Below, piece after piece: positions 1-4,981 of a stretch of 7,071 bases of DNA. Each line of letters opens with the position of its first letter. Position 1 is the stretch's first letter. Location: contig CBDUNM010000207.1 of NCBI GenBank assembly GCA_965368585.1, positions 1 through 7,071 on the forward strand, given 5' to 3'. The notes beneath the pieces are model-generated. The model was not told the DNA's origin. It was given only the letters and a program-made list of their open reading frames with translations, and made no database searches. The DNA is from JARRQB01 sp965368585 (GTDB lineage: Bacteria > Pseudomonadota > Gammaproteobacteria > Chromatiales > Chromatiaceae). The position numbers were made by a program, and so were the translations under genes.

Positions 1-581
1 CGGTGCGCCAGCCAGCGCATGATGACCCGGTTGCGCCCGATCACCTGCATGCGATGGATGCCCAGGTTCTGGCGCGATTTGTCCGGACCGCGCGTCACCA
101 CCAGGCCCCAGGTAATCAACGGCCCGGCATCACCCGGCCAGCAGGTCTGGATCGGGATTCGACCCAGGTCGACCTGGCCACCCTCCAGCACCCGCGCCTG
201 GCAGGCGGCGCCCCTGACCGTCTTGGGGGCCATGTCCAGGACCCGCTTGAACACCGGCAATTTCTGCCATGCGTCCTTCATCCCTTTCGGCGGCTCGGGC
301 TCCTTGAGCTGGGCAAGCAGCCGGCCGACCTCGCGCAAGGCATCCACCGAGTCCTCACCCATCCCGAGCGCTACACGGCGCGGCGTGCCGAACAGGTTGC
401 CCAGCACCGGCACGTCGTGGCCCTTGGGGTTTTCGAACAGGATGGCCGGACCGCCGGCGCGCAGGGTGCGATCGCAGATTTCGGTCATCTCGAGATACGG
501 ATCGACTTCGATGCCGACCCGCTTGAGATCGCCTTGCGACTCCAGTAGCGCGATGAAATCGCGCAGGTCCTTGTACTTCAT
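1..581 (-). CDS. ubiD: UbiD, 4-hydroxy-3-polyprenylbenzoate decarboxylase (N-terminal part, cut by left edge)
   Basis: UbiD removes the carboxyl group from 3-polyprenyl-4-hydroxybenzoate in ubiquinone synthesis, using prenylated FMN made by UbiX. The visible 193 codons match the E. coli protein (about 497 aa) almost throughout. Clear blocks are MKYKDLRDFI at the start, RTLRAGGPAILFENPKG (residues 38-54), GNLFGTPRRVALGMG (61-75), LKEPEPPKG (92-100), RIPIQTCWPGDAGPLITWG (141-159) and RQNLGIHRMQVIGRNRVIMRW (170-190). Asn172 in RQNLGI corresponds to the metal/cofactor-binding Asn of the family. The catalytic Glu region lies outside the window. The start fits the family N-terminus. No Shine-Dalgarno sequence is visible in the 13-nt gap after the preceding gene, so translation may be coupled to that gene. 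It is the last visible member of the minus-strand unit. Confidence 0.96.
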   Translation of the reverse strand, partial: MKYKDLRDFIALLESQGDLKRVGIEVDPYLEMTEICDRTLRAGGPAILFENPKGHDVPVLGNLFGTPRRVALGMGEDSVDALREVGRLLAQLKEPEPPKGMKDAWQKLPVFKRVLDMAPKTVRGAACQARVLEGGQVDLGRIPIQTCWPGDAGPLITWGLVVTRGPDKSRQNLGIHRMQVIGRNRVIMRWLAH

Positions 582-594
582 CGGCAGCGGCCGA

Positions 595-1254
595 TCAGAC
601 TCGCACCCCGCCGTAGCGTTGGCGTGACCGATAATCCATCAACAAAACACCCAGCACCAGACCGACCAGCAGCGCCACGGGTAAGGCGTACCAGTACCAG
701 TTTGCAGGCCAGTTCGCGATCAGGTCGGTGGCGGTCACTGCGGTGGCGGGGGCCGCGGCGGTACCACCCAGCAGACTGGCCGCCTGCGCCACCCGGCCCG
801 CCAGTGCGTCCAGTTCGTTTTCGATCTCGGTGCAGTCGGCGGGGACGGGCGCTACCGCCGCCACGGCTGCTTCGTCGGGTATGTCCGGCGCCTCGGCTGC
901 TACCGCTTCGGGGCACTCCGTCGCAGCCGCTGCCGCTGCCGACAGGCTGAGTTCCAGTTCCTCAATCCGGGCTTGCGCTTCCAGCAGCAGGGTTCTCGCC
1001 GGTGTCTCTTCGGTCAGATAGGCGGAGTTGACCCAGCCCTCCGCGCCGTCTTCGAGCCGCACCTTGTGGAATACGTCACCGCGCTCCAGCACCTCCACCG
1101 GGGTGCCGCTGGACAACAGCTGCAAGGGTTTGCCCTCGGACTTGGGGGAGGAATACATACCGGCGAGCAGTTTGTCGGTCACGTGGGTGGCCAAAGCCGG
1201 CCCGCTCGCCAACAGAGTAGTCACGACCAGCAGCCGCAGAATTTTTCCGATCAT
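595..1254 (-). CDS. SH3-domain, membrane-anchored envelope protein (YgiM-like, SH3_and_anchor family)
   Basis: This 219-aa protein has the full layout of the proteobacterial 'SH3 and anchor' family. A signal peptide spans residues 1-22, with cleavage likely after ALA. A bacterial SH3 domain covers about 25-84 and ends in GWVNSAYL (73-80). A charged helical stretch (about 87-105) is followed by an Ala/Pro-rich linker of about 30 residues with two cysteines (C114, C141). A second helical segment covers about 142-162. One transmembrane helix (about 188-206) precedes a short basic tail, DYRSRQRYGGVRV, which is the family's typical end. The bulk should lie in the periplasm, tethered to the inner membrane. 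SH3b domains often bind cell-wall peptides, but no ligand is known here and no catalytic motif is visible. It sits 28 nt after the UPF0149 gene and 13 nt before ubiD. Its ribosome binding site is weak. Confidence 0.88.
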   Translation of the reverse strand: MIGKILRLLVVTTLLASGPALATHVTDKLLAGMYSSPKSEGKPLQLLSSGTPVEVLERGDVFHKVRLEDGAEGWVNSAYLTEETPARTLLLEAQARIEELELSLSAAAAAATECPEAVAAEAPDIPDEAAVAAVAPVPADCTEIENELDALAGRVAQAASLLGGTAAAPATAVTATDLIANWPANWYWYALPVALLVGLVLGVLLMDYRSRQRYGGVRV

Positions 1255-1282
1255 TGTCGTGGTTCGATCATTAAGGTGAAAT

Positions 1283-1879
1283 TCAGGAGGGTTGTGGCGG
1301 CACTTCCCGGCGCGGCAGCCACCAGTGAAACAATCCCACCGCGGACCCCGCCAGTTCGGCGGCCGCCGCGCGATGCGCGACCGGATCGGGCGGATTCATC
1401 ATCTGCTCTTCCTCGTACGTCAGAAAGGCCGCGATGGGCGACAACAGACGCGCCGCCTCTTCGTCCGTGCCCGCCTCCTCGACCGCCGCTTCGCCGTGCA
1501 TATACATGCCCTGGACGTAGCCCTGGCACCAGCCGAACGGCAACGGCAGGGGATCGTCCTGGTCGGGACCGTGCAGCAAGATGGGGCCGTAGTGACCGTG
1601 TTCCAGGTCGTGCAGTGTATCCTGATAAAGCGCCATGATGCACTGCACGATCGACAACGCGCCAGCGTCGCTCGCGCCGCCCTCGCCCAACACCCGCGGC
1701 AGCCATTCGTTCGGCAACACCAGGCGCGGCCCCGAAACCACGGCGCTCAGAAAACCGTGCGCCATATCGAGCGGCATCGCGCCCCGTTCCTCGCCGGCGC
1801 GTTCGAACAGGAAGTCCTGGAGCCGCTCCAACTCGGCGTCGGACAGCGACGACTCGCAGTGATGATCACGGTCGCTCAT
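1283..1879 (-). CDS. UPF0149 family protein (YgfB/YecA-like)
   Basis: A 198-aa cytoplasmic protein of the YgfB/YecA family. Diagnostic motifs are LDMAHGFLSAVVSGP (residues 37-51), the central PFGWCQGYVQGM (114-125), and an acidic TYEEEQMMNPP stretch near residue 155. A mostly helical C-terminus follows. The cysteine-rich SEC-C zinc-binding tail of some YecA proteins is absent; the chain ends in HWWLPRREVPPQPS. The biochemical role of the family is not settled, so none is assigned. The open frame continues upstream to 2185, but that part overlaps prlC and does not look like the family. The ATG at 1879 is preceded by a good Shine-Dalgarno sequence and fits the family length. It lies 35 nt after prlC and 28 nt before the SH3 protein gene, which suggests co-transcription. 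Confidence 0.9.
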   Translation of the reverse strand: MSDRDHHCESSLSDAELERLQDFLFERAGEERGAMPLDMAHGFLSAVVSGPRLVLPNEWLPRVLGEGGASDAGALSIVQCIMALYQDTLHDLEHGHYGPILLHGPDQDDPLPLPFGWCQGYVQGMYMHGEAAVEEAGTDEEAARLLSPIAAFLTYEEEQMMNPPDPVAHRAAAAELAGSAVGLFHWWLPRREVPPQPS

Positions 1880-1884
1880 GGTCT

Positions 1885-1894
1885 GGATCTCCTC
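1885..1894 (-). promoter_or_regulatory. Ribosome binding site of the UPF0149 gene
   Basis: On the minus strand the sequence TGAGGAGATC lies a few bases before the ATG at 1879. The GAGGAG core is a strong Shine-Dalgarno match. This decides the start in favour of 1879 over upstream in-frame codons that overlap prlC. Confidence 0.75.
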
Positions 1895-1914
1895 AGGGCG
1901 GCGCCTCTGATTGA

Positions 1915-3954
1915 TCAAGCGGCGATACCCGAATGGCGCAACAGGGCATCGATGGAAGGCTCTCGCCCACGAAACGCAACGAACAGCTCCATGGCATCGG
2001 CGGAACCGCCTTTCTCCAGGATGTTCCGTTGGAACGAACGACCCGTCTCCGGATCGAAAATTCCATGTTCCTCGAATAGAGAGAAGGCGTCGGCGGACAA
2101 CACCTCGGCCCATTTGTAGCTGTAATATCCGGCCGCGTAACCGCCGGCGAATACATGGCTGAAGCCGTTCGGAAAACGGTTCCACGACGGCGGGCTGACG
2201 ACCGCCACCTGCGCGCGAACTTCGCTCAATATCTCGTAGATACGGGCGCCGCGCGACGGGTCGTACTCGCGGTGCATGCGAAAGTCGAACAACGCGAACT
2301 CGAGCTGGCGCACCATCATCATGGCCGACTGAAAATTCTTGGCCGCGCTCATCCGCTGATACAGATCGTCGGGGATCTTGTCACCCGATACATAGTGACC
2401 GGAAATCAGATTCAACGCCTCTTTTTCCCAGCAATAGTTTTCCATGAACTGGCTCGGCAGCTCGACCGCATCCCAGGACACGCCGCTGATACCGGCGACC
2501 GCCGGGTAATCTACGCGGGTCAGCAGATGATGCAGACCGTGGCCGAACTCGTGAAACAGGGTTTCGACCTCGTCGTGTGTCAGCAACGCCGGCTTGTCGC
2601 CCACCGGCGGCGTGAAATTGCAGACCATGTAGGCGACCGGTATCTGCGTACGGTGCGTGGAGACCATCCGGCCCTGGCAATCGTCCATCCAGGCACCGCC
2701 GCGCTTTTTGGGACGGGCATAGAGGTCGAAAAAGAACTTGCCCCGCACCTCACCGGTGTCGCTGTCCTTGATTTCGTAGAACCGGACGTCCGGGTGCCAG
2801 ACATCGACCGGCTCGGTCGATTCCGCAATCGTCACGCCGAACAGGCGCCCGATCACACCGAACATGCCGGGCACCACGAGGGTGGCGGGAAAGTACGGCT
2901 TCACTTCCTCCTGGCTGATGTTGTAGCTGGCCTGACGCAACTTTTCGCTGTAGTAGCCGATATCCCAGGCCTCGAGATCGGCGAGCCCGTACATGGTCTT
3001 GGCGAACTGCCTGACCTGCTGCAGGTCGCGTTCGGCCTGCGGCTTGGAGCGCTGCGCCAGATCTTCCAGAAAGCCGATGACTTCGTCGGTCGAACGGGCC
3101 ATTTTCGGCACCAGCGACAGCTCGGCGTAGTTCTCGTAGCCGAGCAGCCGGGCCTTTTCGTGGCGCAACGCGAGTATTCGCTCCATGACATCGCTGTTGT
3201 CGAAACGGCCCGCGTGCGGCCCTTTGTCCGACGCTCGCGTGCTGTAGGCCTCGTACATTTCACGGCGCAGCGCCCGGTTGTCGGCATAGGTCATCACCGG
3301 CAGGTAACTCGGAAAATCCAGGGTCAGCAGATAGCCCGCCTGATCGCGCTGCTGCGCCGTGTGCCGCGCCAGTTCCAGTGCCGATTCCGGCAGTCCGGCC
3401 AATTCCTCGGCGTCCTCGCAGACTTTGCTCCAAGCGTGAGTGGCATCGAGAACGTTTTCCTCGAACTTGCTGGTCAGCTGCGATAATTCCTGGCTGATAG
3501 CCATGAAGCGCGCCTTCTTTTCCGGGGGAAGGTCGACTCCGGACAGGTGGAAGTCGCGCAGCGCATTGCTCAATACCTTGCGTTGCGTCGAATCCAAGGT
3601 TTCACCCTGCTCGGCGACGGCCTTATAGGCCGCGTACAAGCGCTCGTTCTGCCCCATTTCGGTGCCATACTCGGACAGCTTGGGCAGGCAGGCGTTGTAC
3701 GCAGTGCGCAGTTCGTCACTGTTGACGACCGAGTTCATGTGCTGCACCGGCGACCACGCTCGTGACAGACGGTCCTCGCACTCGTCTATCGGCTCGATCA
3801 GATCGTGCCAGGTCGGCGCCTTCACCGTGTCGAGCAGATGATTGATCTTGCGACGGTTTTCCGCCAGAAGCTGGTCGATGGCAGGCTCGACATGGTCGGG
3901 TTTGATTTGCGAAAAGAGGGGCAAACCCTCGCTGTCCAGTATCGGGTTACTCAT
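1915..3954 (-). CDS. prlC: Oligopeptidase A, M3-family zinc metallopeptidase
   Basis: PrlC (OpdA) is a cytosolic thimet-type oligopeptidase that degrades short peptides, including cleaved signal peptides. The 679-aa product matches the E. coli enzyme (680 aa) end to end. The N-terminus is MSNPILDSEGLPLFSQI, with ALRDFHLSGVDLP near residue 135. The zinc motif HEFGH is at residues 468-472 (bases 2539-2553), with catalytic Glu469 between the two His ligands. The third ligand is Glu498 in WDAVELPSQF. The substrate-binding tyrosine block FAGGYAAGYYSY is at 602-613, and the C-terminus is FRGREPSIDALLRHSGIAA. All catalytic residues are present. An in-frame ATG three codons upstream (3963) is an alternative start; neither has a good Shine-Dalgarno sequence, and 3954 was chosen from the E. 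coli N-terminus. It is first in the minus-strand unit and divergent from napF. Confidence 0.97.
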   Translation of the reverse strand: MSNPILDSEGLPLFSQIKPDHVEPAIDQLLAENRRKINHLLDTVKAPTWHDLIEPIDECEDRLSRAWSPVQHMNSVVNSDELRTAYNACLPKLSEYGTEMGQNERLYAAYKAVAEQGETLDSTQRKVLSNALRDFHLSGVDLPPEKKARFMAISQELSQLTSKFEENVLDATHAWSKVCEDAEELAGLPESALELARHTAQQRDQAGYLLTLDFPSYLPVMTYADNRALRREMYEAYSTRASDKGPHAGRFDNSDVMERILALRHEKARLLGYENYAELSLVPKMARSTDEVIGFLEDLAQRSKPQAERDLQQVRQFAKTMYGLADLEAWDIGYYSEKLRQASYNISQEEVKPYFPATLVVPGMFGVIGRLFGVTIAESTEPVDVWHPDVRFYEIKDSDTGEVRGKFFFDLYARPKKRGGAWMDDCQGRMVSTHRTQIPVAYMVCNFTPPVGDKPALLTHDEVETLFHEFGHGLHHLLTRVDYPAVAGISGVSWDAVELPSQFMENYCWEKEALNLISGHYVSGDKIPDDLYQRMSAAKNFQSAMMMVRQLEFALFDFRMHREYDPSRGARIYEILSEVRAQVAVVSPPSWNRFPNGFSHVFAGGYAAGYYSYKWAEVLSADAFSLFEEHGIFDPETGRSFQRNILEKGGSADAMELFVAFRGREPSIDALLRHSGIAA

Positions 3955-4067
3955 TGCGCTCATGCGGGAATTGATCGACAGCCTGCGATTGTTACACGTT
4001 TGGCCGCCGGGAAGCAGCCATACGACAGGCATGGATTCGGAGCATAACCCGCACTGATACCAAAGTT

Positions 4068-4096
4068 ATTCGATTACAACGTTTGAGATGTGTCAA
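4068..4096 (-). promoter_or_regulatory. Candidate sigma-70 promoter for prlC
   Basis: Reading the minus strand, a perfect -35 hexamer TTGACA (4096-4091) is followed, after exactly 17 bases, by TCGAAT (4073-4068), a 4/6 match to the -10 consensus. Transcription would start near 4061 and leave a leader of about 107 nt before prlC. This is the best promoter I could find facing prlC. It is inferred from spacing and consensus only. Confidence 0.45.
4083..4096. promoter_or_regulatory. Second, weaker FNR/DNR-like palindrome
   Basis: TTGAG-ATGT-GTCAA is a perfect 5-4-5 inverted repeat that matches 8 of 10 positions of the FNR consensus TTGAT-N4-ATCAA. Its centre (4089.5) is 39 bp upstream of the centre of the perfect box, which puts it at about -80.5 relative to the inferred nap start. 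Its right half is also the complement of the TTGACA -35 of the prlC-facing promoter. It could be an additional FNR/CRP-family site, or the palindrome could be incidental to that -35 hexamer. Confidence 0.4.
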
Positions 4097-4121
4097 CAAA
4101 TCGTATTCACCCCCATCAGAC

Positions 4122-4135
4122 TTGATATTGATCAA
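4122..4135 (+). promoter_or_regulatory. FNR/ANR box upstream of napF
   Basis: TTGAT-ATTG-ATCAA matches the FNR consensus at all ten defined positions. FNR-type regulators (ANR in pseudomonads) carry an oxygen-labile [4Fe-4S] cluster and bind this site when oxygen is low. Its centre at 4128.5 is 82 bp upstream of the napF ATG. With a start at 4170 the centre lies at -41.5, the standard class II activator position. This points to anaerobic or micro-oxic induction of the nap genes, as seen for napF in E. coli. Confidence 0.85.
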
Positions 4136-4157
4136 GTTTTCGCGCTATTGATCGTTG

Positions 4158-4170
4158 TCTAGTCGTGCAA
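4158..4170 (+). promoter_or_regulatory. Inferred -10 element and start site of the nap promoter
   Basis: TCTAGT (4158-4163) matches the -10 consensus TATAAT at four of six positions. It sits where a class II FNR promoter requires it, given the box centre at 4128.5, and predicts a start near 4170. There is no good -35 hexamer because the FNR box occupies that place. The resulting leader of about 40 nt is A-rich and probably unstructured. The start site is predicted, not measured. Confidence 0.5.
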
Positions 4171-4198
4171 AACTCGAAACTCAAAACAAAAACTAACC

Positions 4199-4203
4199 AG
4201 AGG
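4199..4203 (+). promoter_or_regulatory. Ribosome binding site of napF
   Basis: AGAGG lies seven bases before the ATG at 4211, a good Shine-Dalgarno match at normal spacing. It supports this start for napF. Confidence 0.65.
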
Positions 4204-4210
4204 TACACGC

Positions 4211-4720
4211 ATGGGGCTTGCCGTCACCAACGCGGAACGGCGACAGTTTCTGCGCGGCGATATGAAACTGCGCCGCATCCCTGTGCGCCCCCCGTGGGCG
4301 CTGCCCGAAGAACGTTTTACGTCGGTTTGTACGCGCTGCAGCGACTGCGTCGATGCCTGCGACAAAGGCCTGATCTCGATCGGTTCGGGCGGCTTCCCGC
4401 AAGTCGATTTTCGCCGTGGCGGATGCACGTTCTGCGGTGATTGCCTCGCCGCTTGCGCACCCAAGGCTCTGGACGGCGATAACACCGAACCGGCGCGGGC
4501 CTGGTCGCTGCGGGCTGAGGTTCAAGCCCAATGCCTGGCGGTCAACGGCGTGGTGTGCCGCACCTGCGGCGATGTCTGCGAACCGCGTGCGATCCGTTTC
4601 CAGTTGGAGATCGGCGGGCGGGCCAGGCCGCAGATCGATCAGGACCGGTGCACCGGATGTGGCAATTGTATCGGGCCGTGCCCGGTGCAAGCTTTAAGTG
4701 TGAGCATGAAACCTGTATGA
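4211..4720 (+). CDS. napF: NapF, ferredoxin-type protein of periplasmic nitrate reductase
   Basis: NapF is a cytoplasmic iron-sulfur protein that interacts with NapA and is thought to act in its cofactor assembly or redox maturation before export. The 169-aa product (E. coli 164 aa) shows four Cys clusters. The first is C40-C43-C46-C50 (CTRCSDCVDAC), the second C72-C75-C78-C82 (CTFCGDCLAAC). The third is the irregular C108-C116-C119-C123, ending CRTCGDVCEPRAI, and the fourth is C147-C150-C153-C157 (CTGCGNCIGPCP). The RPPWA block (26-30) and the irregular third cluster are typical of NapF and separate it from generic ferredoxins. No signal peptide is seen. It is the first gene after the FNR-type promoter. 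Its stop overlaps the napD start as ATGA. Confidence 0.95.
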   Translation: MGLAVTNAERRQFLRGDMKLRRIPVRPPWALPEERFTSVCTRCSDCVDACDKGLISIGSGGFPQVDFRRGGCTFCGDCLAACAPKALDGDNTEPARAWSLRAEVQAQCLAVNGVVCRTCGDVCEPRAIRFQLEIGGRARPQIDQDRCTGCGNCIGPCPVQALSVSMKPV

Positions 4721-4959
4721 GCGAATTCAACATCTGCGGTGTCGTTGTCCATACCCGTCCGGAGCTTTTGGATGGCGTGCAGTCGGCACTCACGGAAATG
4801 CCCGGCGTCGAGGTCCACGGCCGCAGCGACGATGGTCGCCTGGTGGTGACGGTCGAGGACTCTCCCGAGCACAGCTGCGCGGATACGCTCGGCGCCCTGC
4901 ACCGCGTCGCGGGCGTCGTTTCCGCGTCGCTCGTTTATCAACACGGCGAAAGCAACTAA
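4717..4959 (+). CDS. napD: NapD, chaperone for the NapA Tat signal peptide
   Basis: NapD is a small cytoplasmic chaperone that binds the twin-arginine signal peptide of NapA and holds back export until the cofactors are in place. The 80-aa protein (E. coli 87 aa) has the ferredoxin-like fold pattern of the family. Recognisable parts are NICGVVVHTRPE near the start, MPGVEVHG (about 28-35), the strand RLVVTVED (41-48), and the C-terminal VAGVVSASLVYQH, which parallels VEGVLAVSLVYH in E. coli. The start overlaps the napF stop by four bases (ATGA). No strong Shine-Dalgarno sequence is visible, so translation is probably coupled to napF. Longer in-frame starts upstream lie inside napF and were not used. 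napA follows after 22 nt. Confidence 0.94.
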   Translation: MSEFNICGVVVHTRPELLDGVQSALTEMPGVEVHGRSDDGRLVVTVEDSPEHSCADTLGALHRVAGVVSASLVYQHGESN

Positions 4960-4968
4960 ATCAAATTT

Positions 4969-4973
4969 AGGAG
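4969..4973 (+). promoter_or_regulatory. Ribosome binding site of napA
   Basis: AGGAG ends eight bases before the ATG at 4982, in the 22-nt napD-napA gap. It is a strong site and stronger than that of napD, in keeping with higher translation of the catalytic subunit. Confidence 0.8.
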
Positions 4974-4981
4974 TCGGCATC

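Noticed and set aside
823..945. Ala/Pro-rich repetitive-looking coding stretch in the SH3 protein.
   Set aside because: The codons vary and there is no DNA-level tandem repeat. It is best read as a flexible low-complexity linker, not a repeat element.
3..1638. Several plus-strand open frames opposite ubiD, the SH3 protein and the UPF0149 gene.
   Set aside because: Their compositions are Arg/Pro/Ser-rich and low in complexity, they overlap well-supported genes, and they have no convincing ribosome binding sites or family motifs.
1886..1908. A short imperfect GC-rich hairpin between prlC and the UPF0149 gene.
   Set aside because: The stem is about six pairs with a bulge and has no following T tract, and it runs up to the ribosome binding site. 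It does not qualify as an intrinsic terminator.
2155..3486. A 443-codon open frame on the plus strand, antisense to prlC.
   Set aside because: It lies wholly inside prlC, which matches oligopeptidase A end to end. The product shows no family resemblance and is rich in His/Arg/Val, as expected of a GC-rich shadow frame.
4199..4205. AGAGGTA, which read on the minus strand (TACCTCT) fits the NarL/NarP heptamer TACYYMT.
   Set aside because: A single heptamer is expected by chance in a region of this size. There is no paired 7-2-7 arrangement, and it coincides with the napF Shine-Dalgarno sequence, which explains it.
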